A stretch of DNA of 64,000 bases, taken from positions 744,001-808,000 of the forward strand of contig NZ_CP154608.1 of the NCBI RefSeq assembly GCF_039555325.1. Direction: 5' to 3'. The notes beneath the pieces were generated by a model that ran no database searches, was not told the DNA's origin, and worked only from the letters and a program-made list of their open reading frames with translations. Numbering within the stretch: position 1 is the first letter of the stretch; every line of letters starts with the position of its first letter. The DNA is from Sphingomicrobium sp. XHP0239 (lineage in GTDB: Bacteria > Pseudomonadota > Alphaproteobacteria > Sphingomonadales > Sphingomonadaceae). Positions 40,390 through 49,296 of this stretch are shown here, in pieces. Both the position numbers and the translations under genes were made by a program.

Positions 40390-41184
40390 GTGCGCCGCAT
40401 CCTCGCAATTGTCGTAATTGCCCTTGTCGCAACGGTGGTGCTCATGATGGCGCTCGAGGAACGACTCCTCTTCCCCGCCCATGCGGTCGGCGAAAGCGGG
40501 CCGCTACCGTCGCGGGCAGCACCGATCCAGACGGTCTCGGCGGATGGCTATCGCCTCGTCGGCATTCATGTGCCGCCCGCGCGATCGAGCGATCTCCTCG
40601 TTCTCGTCTTTCCCGGCAATGGCTGGAACAGCGGCGATGCGGCGACGCTCGTCCATTCGCTTTATCCCGACGCACATGTCGTCAGTTTCCACTATCGCGG
40701 CTATCGCGAATCCGAGGGCGCAGCGAGTGCGAAGGCAATCTTGGCGGACGCTCCTTTAGTCCTGGACGCCGCGGCGAAGGACACAGGAGCGTCGCGCGTT
40801 CTGCTGGTCGGAATGAGCATCGGGACGGGCGTTGCCACCCATCTGGCCGCCGAGCGCGAGGTGGAAGGCGTCATTCTGGTGACGCCGTTCGATTCGCTGC
40901 GCAAGGTCGCCTCCGACGCCATTCCGATGCTTCCCGTCGGGAGCCTGTTCCGTAACGAGATCGCGTCCGCCGATGCCCTGGCCGGTCAGACCGTTCCCGT
41001 CGCCATCATCGAGGCCGAACGCGACGAGATCATTTCATCAGCGCGGACCGACGGGCTGCGGGCGGTCGCCGGGAATCTCGTGCTGGATCGCACGATCGCC
41101 GGAGCGGGGCATAACGATCTTTACGGGCGACCCGATTTCGCGGCAGCCATGGCGGACGCGCGCGCAGCGATCGAAGGGGCATAG
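40390..41184 (+). CDS. Alpha/beta hydrolase, membrane-anchored
   Basis: A 264-residue alpha/beta hydrolase with an N-terminal membrane anchor (about 3-22). Nucleophile elbow GMSIGTG, Asp in EAERDEI and His in GAGHNDLY form a plausible Ser-Asp-His triad, and the oxyanion-type strand reads VFPGNGWN. It resembles the BEM46/ABHD13-like group; the substrate is unknown. The start is GTG at 40390, three bases after the receiver gene's stop. Confidence 0.82.
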   Translation: MRRILAIVVIALVATVVLMMALEERLLFPAHAVGESGPLPSRAAPIQTVSADGYRLVGIHVPPARSSDLLVLVFPGNGWNSGDAATLVHSLYPDAHVVSFHYRGYRESEGAASAKAILADAPLVLDAAAKDTGASRVLLVGMSIGTGVATHLAAEREVEGVILVTPFDSLRKVASDAIPMLPVGSLFRNEIASADALAGQTVPVAIIEAERDEIISSARTDGLRAVAGNLVLDRTIAGAGHNDLYGRPDFAAAMADARAAIEGA

Positions 41185-41193
41185 GCCCTCGTC

Positions 41194-41208
41194 GTTCTCC
41201 ACTTGTTC
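41194..41208 (+). promoter_or_regulatory. SOS box upstream of recA
   Basis: GTTC-TCCACTT-GTTC is a perfect match to the alphaproteobacterial LexA operator GTTC-N7-GTTC. The second half-site opens an inverted repeat GTTCT-TCT-AGAAC that extends to 41217. It lies 72 bases before the recA ATG; a possible -35/-10 pair (TTGTTC at 41203, TACATC at 41226) would place the promoter over the operator. Confidence 0.85.
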
Positions 41209-41280
41209 TTCTAGAACAAACTGTGTACATCAAGCCTCTGGCCGCGGCAGTCTGCCGCCGGCATTGACGAAAGGGGATGG

Positions 41281-42357
41281 ATGATGGCAGCCCAGTTGAA
41301 AGTCGTGGATTCGGGGAAAAAGAGCATGGATAGCGACCGGCAGAAGGCCTTGGACGCCGCCCTCGCGCAGATCGATCGCGCGTTCGGGAAGGGCTCGGCG
41401 ATGAAGCTGGGCAGCCGTGAGAAGATCGAGATCGACAGTGTCTCGACCGGTAGCCTCGGGCTCGACATCGCACTGGGCATCGGCGGTATCCCTCGTGGAC
41501 GCGTCGTCGAGGTCTACGGGCCGGAAAGTTCGGGCAAGACCACGCTCGCGCTTCATTGCATCGCCGAGGCGCAGAAGGAGGGCGGCACCGCCGCCTTCGT
41601 CGATGCCGAACATGCGCTCGATCCCGTCTATGCCCGCAAGCTGGGCGTCGACATCGACGAGCTGATCGTTTCGCAGCCCGACACCGGCGAGCAGGCGCTG
41701 GAGATCGTCGATACGCTGGTGCGGTCGAATGCCATCGACGTGCTAGTGGTCGATTCGGTTGCCGCGCTGGTGCCGCGCGCCGAGATCGAGGGCGAGATGG
41801 GCGACAGCCACGTCGGGCTTCAGGCCCGTCTGATGAGTCAGGCGCTGCGCAAGCTCACCGGCTCGATCAACCGTTCCAAGACCACCGTCATCTTCATCAA
41901 CCAAGTGCGGATGAAGATCGGCGTGATGTACGGCAACCCGGAGACCACGACGGGCGGAAACGCGCTGAAGTTCTACGCGTCGGTCCGTCTCGACATCCGC
42001 CGCACGGGTCAGATCAAGGACCGCGACGAGATCGTCGGCAACTCGACCCGCGTGAAGGTCGTGAAGAACAAGGTCGCTCCGCCGTTCAAGCAGGTCGAAT
42101 TCGACATCATGTACGGCGAAGGCATCTCGAAACTGGGCGAGATTCTCGATCTCGGCGTGAAGGCCGGATTGGTCGAGAAGTCGGGGAGCTGGTTCAGCTA
42201 CGACTCGACGCGGATCGGGCAGGGGCGCGAGAACGCCAAGCAGTTCCTCAAGGAAAACCCGGAGATGGCCAACGAGATCGAACAGGCGATCCGCGGCAAT
42301 CGCAAGGAAGAGCTTGAAGAAGCGATGATGACCGGGCCCGAGCCCGACGCGGACTGA
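41281..42357 (+). CDS. recA: Recombinase RecA
   Basis: RecA, 358 residues: strand exchange, LexA autocleavage co-factor. Walker [14 protein letters not shown], Walker [13 protein letters not shown] and loop L2 region [17 protein letters not shown] are intact, and the tail is acidic ([10 protein letters not shown]). Two ATGs in tandem open the frame (41281 and 41284). An SOS box lies upstream, so it should be LexA-controlled. Confidence 0.98.
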   Translation: MMAAQLKVVDSGKKSMDSDRQKALDAALAQIDRAFGKGSAMKLGSREKIEIDSVSTGSLGLDIALGIGGIPRGRVVEVYGPESSGKTTLALHCIAEAQKEGGTAAFVDAEHALDPVYARKLGVDIDELIVSQPDTGEQALEIVDTLVRSNAIDVLVVDSVAALVPRAEIEGEMGDSHVGLQARLMSQALRKLTGSINRSKTTVIFINQVRMKIGVMYGNPETTTGGNALKFYASVRLDIRRTGQIKDRDEIVGNSTRVKVVKNKVAPPFKQVEFDIMYGEGISKLGEILDLGVKAGLVEKSGSWFSYDSTRIGQGRENAKQFLKENPEMANEIEQAIRGNRKEELEEAMMTGPEPDAD

Positions 42358-42406
42358 CCGCTGCGAACGGCGGGTTGGAATCGTCTCCGACGACGACGAC
42401 GACCCG

Positions 42407-43675
42407 CTATTCGCGTACCGGTCCCCGAAGTTCGGGCGGTTCCTCGTCGCGCTTGGCGAAGAGCCGCCCGCGTTCGGTCCAGAGCACGATGGCCATCGCC
42501 CCGACACTCGAGCAGAGCAGGCCCATGACGAAAGGGCCGACGGTGCCGTCATAGGCCTGACCCACGATCAGCCCCAGAACCGCGGCCATGACCGTGCCGA
42601 TGGCTCCCTGCACCGAACTGGCAGTCCCTGCGATCGGTGCCATGTTGGTCATGGCCAGCGTGCCGAAATTGGCCGTGGTAAAGGCGAAAGCGGTCAGCGC
42701 CGCGCTCATGAAAAGGGTGAAGCTCAGCAGCGTCGATCCGACCATCATGTGCCACAGAAAATGGCTGGTCGTCGCGACGAGAAACAGGACCAGCCCCCCG
42801 TGCCCCGCGGTCCGCAGCCCGATGCGTTCGACGATACGGCTGTTCCCCCAACTCGCGAGGCTCATCGGTGCGGCCACCGCTGCAAATACCCAGCCGATCG
42901 CTTCGGGCCGGCCGAACGTGTCGCCGACGATCTGCTGGACGGAGGCGAGATAGGCGACGAGCGTCAGGAAGACGGTACCGAGCGCGAGTGTGTAGCCGAT
43001 CGACAACCGGTCGATCAGCGCGCCCTTGAACCCTTCGAGGATGGTCCGGATTTCGATCGCGCGGCGAAATTCGGGTTTGAGCGTCTCGGGCAGCCGGATG
43101 GTGCCCCATGCCAGAAGTACGACGCCGTAGGCCACCAGCATCCAGAAGATCAGCCGCCAGTTCCCGCCCAATAGGATGAGCTGGCCCAGCGAGGGGGCCA
43201 CCACGGGCACCACCATGAACACCATGTAGGTAAGGCTCATCACCCGCGCCATCCGCTCGCCCTCGTACAGATCGCGGACGATCGCGAGCACCAGGATCCG
43301 GCTTACCGACCCGCACGCACCCATGAGAAAGCGCGCCGCGATCAGCAGCGTGAAGTCGCGCGCCGCCGCCGCGAGGATGCCGAACGCGATGTAGCCGCTG
43401 ATCCCGAGGGTGAGCACGCGCTTGCGGCCGTAGCGGTCGGCCAGCGGCCCCCAGAACAGCTGGCTCGCGCCGAAGCCCATCATGTAGGCGACGATGACAT
43501 ATTGCTGCGCGTTGGCCTGCACGATGCCGAGTTCCGCGCCGATGGCGGGCAGGGCCGGCAACATCGTATCCAGCGCGAGGGCGTTCATCGCCATCAGCCC
43601 CGCGAGCAGCGCGACGATTTCGCGTTCGCCGCAGCGGCGTTTCGTGGGGGTCGGGAGGGAGGCGGGAGCGTGCAT
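42407..43675 (-). CDS. MFS drug-resistance transporter, Bcr/CflA type
   Basis: A 422-residue 12-helix major facilitator. The Bcr/CflA (DHA1) antiporter signature appears in the first loops: GPLADRYGRKRVLTLG (motif A) and RFLMGACGSVSRILVLAIVRD (motif C-like region). N-terminal DTMLPALPAIGAEL is typical of Bcr. It should export a drug or toxic metabolite with proton antiport; no substrate is visible. The start at 43675 is preferred over 43753, which would extend through the GST leader. Convergent with recA and divergent from the GST gene. Confidence 0.88.
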   Translation of the reverse strand: MHAPASLPTPTKRRCGEREIVALLAGLMAMNALALDTMLPALPAIGAELGIVQANAQQYVIVAYMMGFGASQLFWGPLADRYGRKRVLTLGISGYIAFGILAAAARDFTLLIAARFLMGACGSVSRILVLAIVRDLYEGERMARVMSLTYMVFMVVPVVAPSLGQLILLGGNWRLIFWMLVAYGVVLLAWGTIRLPETLKPEFRRAIEIRTILEGFKGALIDRLSIGYTLALGTVFLTLVAYLASVQQIVGDTFGRPEAIGWVFAAVAAPMSLASWGNSRIVERIGLRTAGHGGLVLFLVATTSHFLWHMMVGSTLLSFTLFMSAALTAFAFTTANFGTLAMTNMAPIAGTASSVQGAIGTVMAAVLGLIVGQAYDGTVGPFVMGLLCSSVGAMAIVLWTERGRLFAKRDEEPPELRGPVRE

Positions 43676-43745
43676 CGCCGCTCGCTGGCCTATCGTCGAA
43701 CGACATGCAACAAGCATCGCCGAACCCAGCAAGGAAAGCCCCGCG

Positions 43746-44366
43746 ATGATCACCGTTCACCATCTCGAAAACAGCCGCTCCCAACGCATTCTCTGGCTGC
43801 TGGAGGAATTGCGGCTCGATTATGAGATCCGCCGGTACGAACGCGACCCCAAGACGATGCGGGCGCCCGCTTCGCTCAAGAAGGTGCATCCCCTCGGCAA
43901 GTCCCCGTTGATCGAGGAGGATGAGGTCGTGATCGCCGAAAGTGCCGCGATCATGGAATATCTGATCGCGCAGCACGGTCGTTTCGGGGCGCCGGAGGAT
44001 CCGATCCTCGCACGCCATTATCATTTCTACATGCACTATGCCGAAGGCTCGCTCATGCCGCCGTTGTTCGGCACCCTCATCGTCAAGCGCCTGGGTTTGC
44101 TAGGCTTTCCTGCGCGAAAGCCGCTGCGCGCGATGCTGCACGAGCATTTCGCCTTTCTGGACCGCGAACTGGCGGGTCGCGAATGGTTTGCGGGCGATCA
44201 TCTGACGGCCGCCGACATGATGATGAGCTTTCCGCTCGAGGCCGCGCAATCGCGCGCTGGCCTCGACGAGCGCTATCCCAACATCCGCGCCTGGCTGAAG
44301 AAGTGTCACGAACGGCCTGCCTATCAGGCCGCGCTCGCGCGGGGCGGGGACTATGCATACGCCTGA
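43746..44366 (+). CDS. Glutathione S-transferase
   Basis: A 206-residue soluble GST with an N-terminal thioredoxin fold (about 1-78; ENSRSQRILWLLEEL, then HPLGKSPLIEEDE and ESAAIMEYL, where Glu-Ser bind the glutathione gamma-glutamyl) and a C-terminal helical domain (about 88-206; LTAADMMMSFPLE). Resembles the bacterial beta/theta-like class. Start at 43746 with AAGGA upstream. A conjugating or peroxidase role is general to the family. Confidence 0.92.
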   Translation: MITVHHLENSRSQRILWLLEELRLDYEIRRYERDPKTMRAPASLKKVHPLGKSPLIEEDEVVIAESAAIMEYLIAQHGRFGAPEDPILARHYHFYMHYAEGSLMPPLFGTLIVKRLGLLGFPARKPLRAMLHEHFAFLDRELAGREWFAGDHLTAADMMMSFPLEAAQSRAGLDERYPNIRAWLKKCHERPAYQAALARGGDYAYA

Positions 44367-44443
44367 TGTCCGCGCCTAGTTGACGGGCGCATCCGCCGTC
44401 CGCACAACCGGCGGCGATCAAATTTACGGGGAAACGGACAGAC

Positions 44444-45763
44444 ATGACGGACGAACTGGCAACGCCCAAGACGGGCGGTATCGGCCTGCAATGGCAGATG
44501 CTCATCGGGTTTCTCGTCGGCCTTGTCGCCGGTCTCATCGTCTATGCCACCGCGCAGGATGCGGGTTGGGTCGAGACGGTCAGCGAGGTCACGGGTTTCG
44601 TCGGCCAGCTGTTCCTGCGCCTTCTCTTCATGCTCGTCATTCCGCTCCTCTTCTCCGCGCTGGTCGTGGGTATTGCGGAGATGGGCGACGCGCGAAGCCT
44701 CAAGCGGGTCGGCCTCAGGACTCTGTTCTACACGGTGATGCTGTCGAGCGTCGCGGTGGTGATCGCACTGGCCGCGGCCAACATCTTCCAGCCCGGGGCG
44801 GGGGTCGATCGCGCGATCGCCGAAGGCCTGCTCGCCGATGCTGCCGACGGCGCCGCTGCAATCATCGACCGCAACGCCGAAACGCCCTCGGGTCTAGACG
44901 CGGTCCTCGCCATCGTGCCGTCCAACGTCTTCAGCGCGATGAGCGCCAACGATATTCTCGCGGTGATGTTCTTCGCGCTCTTCTTCGGCATCGGCCTGCT
45001 GTTCACCGACAGCAAGCAGGCGAACCTGCTGCAGGCAGGTATCGAGGGCATTTTCCACGTGACGATGAAGCTCATCATGTGGGTCATCCGCCTCGCGCCG
45101 ATCGCGATCGCCTGCTTCATGTTCAATCTCGCCAGCGCATTCGGGTGGGATTTGCTGTTGCGCCTCGCCGCCTACGTCGGCGTCGTGCTGCTGGCGCTCG
45201 CGATCCACATGTTCGTGATCTATCCTATCGTGCTGCGGCTGTTCGCGGGGGTGAGTCCGATCTGGTTCTTCCGCAACGTGAAGGAAGCGATGCTGATCGC
45301 CTTTTCAACCGCAAGTTCGAACGCCACGCTGCCCTATGCGCTCAAGGTCGCCGACGAGAATCTGAAGCTGCCGCGCGCACCGGCCCGGTTCGTCCTCACG
45401 ATCGGTGCGACCGCCAACCAGAACGGGACGGCGATGTTCGAGGGGATCACGGTGCTTTTCCTTGCGCAGTTCTTCGGTGTCGATCTGACCCTGGGGCAGC
45501 AGGTCATCGTTCTTCTGATGTGCATTCTGGGCGGGATCGGCACGGCGGGCGTGCCCGCCGGGTCGCTGCCGGTGGTGGCGCTCATCCTTGCGATGGTCGG
45601 CGTGCCGCCTGCGGGGATCGGCATCGTGCTGGGCGTCGACCGACTGCTGGACATGTGCCGCACCACGTTGAACGTCACGGGTGATCTCGCCATCGCCACG
45701 CTGGTGAGCAAGGGCGAGAACGACAACCGCGACCGCGAGGTTTCCGACCTCCAGACCGCATGA
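44444..45763 (+). CDS. Dicarboxylate/amino acid:cation symporter
   Basis: A 439-residue DAACS-family (GltP/DctA-like) secondary transporter. Eight membrane helices with two re-entrant loops; the serine-rich loop FSTASSNATLPYAL and the conserved NQNGTAMFEG in helix 7, then GIGTAGVPAGS in hairpin 2 and DRLLDMCRTTLNVTGD in helix 8, are all present. Substrates are C4-dicarboxylates, glutamate or aspartate with H+ or Na+. Overlaps the HAD gene as ATGA. Confidence 0.93.
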   Translation: MTDELATPKTGGIGLQWQMLIGFLVGLVAGLIVYATAQDAGWVETVSEVTGFVGQLFLRLLFMLVIPLLFSALVVGIAEMGDARSLKRVGLRTLFYTVMLSSVAVVIALAAANIFQPGAGVDRAIAEGLLADAADGAAAIIDRNAETPSGLDAVLAIVPSNVFSAMSANDILAVMFFALFFGIGLLFTDSKQANLLQAGIEGIFHVTMKLIMWVIRLAPIAIACFMFNLASAFGWDLLLRLAAYVGVVLLALAIHMFVIYPIVLRLFAGVSPIWFFRNVKEAMLIAFSTASSNATLPYALKVADENLKLPRAPARFVLTIGATANQNGTAMFEGITVLFLAQFFGVDLTLGQQVIVLLMCILGGIGTAGVPAGSLPVVALILAMVGVPPAGIGIVLGVDRLLDMCRTTLNVTGDLAIATLVSKGENDNRDREVSDLQTA

Positions 45764-46545
45764 CGCTGGACGACCTGCCGGAACGCTATTCGACGATCCT
45801 TTGCGATGTCTGGGGCGTGCTGCACGACGGGGCGCGCCTGTTTCCCGGGACGGTCGACCGATTGTCGCGGTGGAAGGACGAGGGGCGCACGATCGTCGTC
45901 ATCACCAACGCCCCGCGACCGGCCGACCGGGTGATCGCGGATCTGGAGGCCATGGGCCTGTCGAGCGATCTTTGGGACGGCCTGATGTCGTCGGGGCAGG
46001 CGGGGATCGAGGCGCTGACCGATCCTCCGCGCGCCGTCGGGTTCGAAGGCAGTCGTTTCGACCATGTGGACCTGATCGCGCACGGCGTGACGATTGCCGA
46101 ACCGGGCGAGGAGGTCGCCGAAATCGCGCTGACGGGGCTCGACGAACATCGCGCGAGCGTCGCGGAATATGAGGCCGAGATTGCGCGATGGGTCGAGCGG
46201 GGCCTGCTCGTCCATTGCCTCAACCCGGATCGCATCGTCATGCATCGCGGCCGCGAGGTCGTCTGTGCCGGGGCGATCGCCGACGAAGTGGCGGCGCGGG
46301 GAGGGCGGGTCCAATTCTACGGAAAGCCCCACCGCCCCATCTACGAACAGGCGCTGAAGCTCGCCGGCGGGCCCGACCCCGCGAACGTGGTCATGGTCGG
46401 CGACAATCCCGCGACCGATATGCTCGGCGCCGCGCGAATGGGCATGGCGGGCGTGTTGGTGGGGAGCGGCGTTTCGAACGCCGGACATGATTGGGGCGCC
46501 GAGTTCGAAAACTGGCGCCCCATGATGACCGTCGAGGGTCTGTAG
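45760..46545 (+). CDS. HAD-superfamily hydrolase (TIGR01459 type)
   Basis: A 261-residue class IIA HAD phosphatase. Motif I is CDVWGVLHDG (aspartate nucleophile), motif II is VITNAPRP, and motif III/IV is MVGDNPATDMLGAARMG. The TIGR01459 family is typical of alphaproteobacteria; a small-molecule phosphatase related to NagD is likely, with substrate unknown. Its start overlaps the symporter stop. Convergent with rpoH with four bases between the stops. Confidence 0.9.
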   Translation: MTLDDLPERYSTILCDVWGVLHDGARLFPGTVDRLSRWKDEGRTIVVITNAPRPADRVIADLEAMGLSSDLWDGLMSSGQAGIEALTDPPRAVGFEGSRFDHVDLIAHGVTIAEPGEEVAEIALTGLDEHRASVAEYEAEIARWVERGLLVHCLNPDRIVMHRGREVVCAGAIADEVAARGGRVQFYGKPHRPIYEQALKLAGGPDPANVVMVGDNPATDMLGAARMGMAGVLVGSGVSNAGHDWGAEFENWRPMMTVEGL

Positions 46546-46549
46546 CGAC

Positions 46550-47467
46550 CTAGGCGGCGTCGCCGGCGATCAGGTAACGCTGTTCCTCGGCATTCTTGAT
46601 CAGCGCGGCCTGCAGCTTTTCGAACGCCCGCACTTCGATCTGGCGGATCCGTTCGCGGCTGACCCCATAGACCTGACTGAGATCTTCGAGAGTTTTCGGA
46701 TTCTCGGTCAGTCGGCGTTCGGTCAGGATGTGCTGTTCGCGTTCGTTGAGCGCGTTCATCGCTTCCATCAGCAGTTCGTGTCGAACCTGCCGCTCCTCGT
46801 CGTCGGCGACGATTTCGTCCTGCAACCGCTCCTCCGACTGAAGGGTATCGAGCCACTGCGTGTCGCCTTCGTCGTCGGCGCCGCGCATGGGCGCGTTCAG
46901 GCTGGTATCGCCGCCGCGCGCCATGCGGCGGTTCATCGAAACGACGTCGGCTTCGGACACGCCCAGTTCGGTCGCGATTTGCGTCACATCCTCGGGCTTC
47001 AGATCGCCTTCCTCGAACGCTTCGATCTGGTTCTTCATTCGGCGAAGGTTGAAGAACAGCTTCTTCTGCGCCGCGGTGGTGCCCATTTTCACAAGGCTCC
47101 ACGAGCGCAGGATGAATTCCTGGATCGAGGCGCGGATCCACCACATCGCATAGGTAGCAAGCCGGAAACCGCGCTCGGGCTCGAACTTCTTGACGCCCTG
47201 CATCAAGCCGATGTTCCCTTCGGAAATCAGCTCCGAGACGGGCAGTCCATAACCGCGATAGCCCATCGCGATCTTCGCCACCAAGCGGAGATGCGAATTG
47301 ACCAGTTCGGCCGCCGCTTCGGTGTCGCCATGCTCTTTCCAGCGGGTCGCGAGCATATATTCGTCCTCAGGGGTGAGGATTGGGAATTTCTTGATCTCCG
47401 ACAGATACCGGTTGAGGCCGTCTTCGCCTCCGGTGCTCGGGATCGATAATGCTCCGCTCTTGGCCAT
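46550..47467 (-). CDS. rpoH: RNA polymerase heat-shock sigma factor RpoH (sigma-32)
   Basis: A 305-residue sigma-70-family factor of the RpoH group: region 2 with NIGLMQGVKKFEPERGFRLA and WWIRASIQEFILRSW, the RpoH-box sequence QKKLFFNLRR after it, and region 4 with ERRLTENPKTLEDLSQ and SRERIRQIE. It directs heat-shock chaperone and protease transcription. The leader between rluD and rpoH (47468-47533) can form two short hairpins, one ending three bases before the Shine-Dalgarno. Confidence 0.96.
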   Translation of the reverse strand: MAKSGALSIPSTGGEDGLNRYLSEIKKFPILTPEDEYMLATRWKEHGDTEAAAELVNSHLRLVAKIAMGYRGYGLPVSELISEGNIGLMQGVKKFEPERGFRLATYAMWWIRASIQEFILRSWSLVKMGTTAAQKKLFFNLRRMKNQIEAFEEGDLKPEDVTQIATELGVSEADVVSMNRRMARGGDTSLNAPMRGADDEGDTQWLDTLQSEERLQDEIVADDEERQVRHELLMEAMNALNEREQHILTERRLTENPKTLEDLSQVYGVSRERIRQIEVRAFEKLQAALIKNAEEQRYLIAGDAA

Positions 47468-47533
47468 TCTTGCTCCTCATGCGCCCCCGCCAGCGGCGCG
47501 ATCTCTCATGCGGCTTTCTTAGCCGCTCCTAAC

Positions 47534-48481
47534 CTATACGTGAAGCGCGCTCAGAAGTTGCGTCATGTCCGACGGAAGCGCGCTGGTGAACGACAGACGG
47601 TCGGTCGTGGCCGGATGGGTGAAGCCCAATCGTGCCGCGTGCAGAGCCTGCCGGGAAAAATTCAACTCTTTCAATAACGTGCGGTGTTCCTTTTTGATCC
47701 GACCATAGAAGGGGTCGCCGACGAGCGGATGCCCGATCGACGCCATGTGAACCCGGACCTGGTGCGTCCGCCCGGTGTCGAGGCGACATTCGACTAGTGT
47801 CGCGGCTTTCAGGTTCTCCTGCCGGGTCCAGTGGGTGACGGCCCGTTTGCCGCGCCCGCCCTCGACCACCGCCATCTTCTTTCGATTGGTCGTCGATCGG
47901 GCCAGCGGCGCGTCGATCGTTCCCGACGGCATCCGCATTTCACCGGATGCCACCGCGAGGTAGCGTCGGTCGATACTGTGTGCCGCAAACTGTTTCGCGA
48001 GCCCGACGTGCGCTGGATCGGTCTTCGCGACCACTAGGAGGCCCGATGTGTCCTTGTCGATCCGGTGCACGATCCCCGGCCGCGCGACACCGCCGATCCC
48101 CGACAGCCGTCCGGCACAATGATGGAGCAAGGCATTCACCAGCGTACCGTCCGGGTTGCCCGCGGCCGGATGCACCACCAGCCCGGCGGGCTTGTCGACG
48201 ACCAGCAGATGATCGTCCTCGTGAACGATGGTGAGTGGTATATCCTGCGGTTCGGCATGGTGCGGGCGCGGTGCGGGAACGCTCAGGATGTAGCGTTCAT
48301 CGCCCTTCAGCTTGATCGCCGGATCGCGAACCGCGCCGTTTGTGCCCTCGAGAGCGCCCGATGCGATCAGTTTCTTGACCCGTTCGCGCGACAGGGTGCC
48401 GACGACGTCGGTGACCGCCCGGTCGAGCCGCCAGCCGCGCTGATCCTCCCGGATCGCAATGTCGTGACGCCCCCCGCCCAT
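47534..48481 (-). CDS. rluD: 23S rRNA pseudouridine synthase, RluD-like
   Basis: A 315-residue RluA-family pseudouridine synthase. N-terminal S4 domain (about 14-80, RLDRAVTDVVGTLSRERVKKLIASG), then the catalytic domain with HRIDKDTSGLLVVAK, whose Asp is the nucleophile, and LDTGRTHQVRVHM. S4-containing family members of this length usually modify 23S helix 69 (RluD), so the symbol is probable. The start at 48481 is preferred to 48622, which would run antisense to chpT. Confidence 0.87.
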   Translation of the reverse strand: MGGGRHDIAIREDQRGWRLDRAVTDVVGTLSRERVKKLIASGALEGTNGAVRDPAIKLKGDERYILSVPAPRPHHAEPQDIPLTIVHEDDHLLVVDKPAGLVVHPAAGNPDGTLVNALLHHCAGRLSGIGGVARPGIVHRIDKDTSGLLVVAKTDPAHVGLAKQFAAHSIDRRYLAVASGEMRMPSGTIDAPLARSTTNRKKMAVVEGGRGKRAVTHWTRQENLKAATLVECRLDTGRTHQVRVHMASIGHPLVGDPFYGRIKKEHRTLLKELNFSRQALHAARLGFTHPATTDRLSFTSALPSDMTQLLSALHV

Positions 48482-48574
48482 TTCACCGAAATGGGGAGCG
48501 GGTCGGGGCCGTTCAAGAACGACGGCAAGCTTTCCCCTTGCAACGTCGCGCCGCGCTGGCCCATTGAGGCGCGC

Positions 48575-49210
48575 ATGACCGATCACGACTTCGCCGCCCT
48601 CCTGTGCAGCCGCCTTTGCCACGATCTCATGAGCCCCGTCGGAGCGCTCAACAACGGCCTCGAACTGCTCGAGGACGAGAAGGACCCGGCGATGCGCGAG
48701 CAGATCGTCGAGCTGCTGGGCGACAGTGCAACGGCGACAGCGACCAAGCTCAAGTTCTTCCGACTGGCCTTCGGCGCTGCGGGTGGGTTCGGAGCCGAGA
48801 TCGATACCAGCGAAGCCCGCACCGTGCTCGAAGGACTGTTCGCGCAGGAAAAGAAGGTCGCGGTGAACTGGATGGTCGAGGAGCCGCGCCTTCCCAAGGA
48901 CGCGGTGAAGCTGCTGCTCAATCTTGCGCTGGTGGCGGGCGATGCTCTCGTGCGTGGAGGTCAGCTCGACGTCGGCGCGGAAAAGCGCGTCGGCGAGGTC
49001 GAACTGGTGATCCGTGCCGAGGGGCCGCGTCTCATCCTCGACAAGAAGCTGCGCGCCATGCTCGAAGGCGCGCCCATCGAGGGCGAACCCGAACCGCGCG
49101 CCGCGGGCGTCCTTCTCGCGCAGAAGCTGGCGGCGGAGCAGGGCGGCTCGATCCGCTTCTCCTCGCCCGCCGAAACAGTGATGATGATCGGCGCGACGCT
49201 CGCCGCCTGA
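48575..49210 (+). CDS. chpT: Histidine phosphotransferase ChpT
   Basis: A 211-residue alphaproteobacterial phosphotransferase. The N-terminal four-helix part carries the phospho-accepting His in LLCSRLCHDLMSPVGALNNGLELL, like the HisKA dimerisation helices, and the C-terminal half (about 85-211) is a degenerate HATPase-like fold without an intact ATP lid. ChpT passes phosphate from CckA to CtrA and CpdR. Start at 48575 with GAGG 7 bases upstream; a frame to 48065 is antisense to rluD. It precedes the chemotaxis operon by about 86 bases. Confidence 0.92.
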   Translation: MTDHDFAALLCSRLCHDLMSPVGALNNGLELLEDEKDPAMREQIVELLGDSATATATKLKFFRLAFGAAGGFGAEIDTSEARTVLEGLFAQEKKVAVNWMVEEPRLPKDAVKLLLNLALVAGDALVRGGQLDVGAEKRVGEVELVIRAEGPRLILDKKLRAMLEGAPIEGEPEPRAAGVLLAQKLAAEQGGSIRFSSPAETVMMIGATLAA

Positions 49211-49233
49211 CGGGCAGGAATCCCGAGCAACCG

Positions 49234-49249
49234 CTAACGCGGCTTTAAC
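49234..49249 (+). promoter_or_regulatory. CtrA-type box upstream of cheA
   Basis: CTAA-CGCGGCT-TTAAC matches the CtrA consensus TTAA-N7-TTAAC with one mismatch (first base). It lies 48-63 bases before the cheA ATG at 49297. If it overlaps the -35 region as CtrA boxes usually do, transcription would start after 49261, which favours the later start codon. Confidence 0.5.
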
Positions 49250-49296
49250 CCTTAATCGTCATGACGGACCGGAACAGACACCGGGACGATGCACGC

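Noticed and set aside
42388-42403. (CGA)5 tract between recA and the MFS gene, with GCGGGT...ACCCGC nearby
   Set aside because: Too short to be a meaningful repeat; the possible stem has a long loop and no T-run.
44393-44414. CCGCCG...CGGCGG hairpin before the symporter gene as terminator or operator
   Set aside because: Only six pairs with a 10-base loop and no clear T-run; common in DNA of this GC content.
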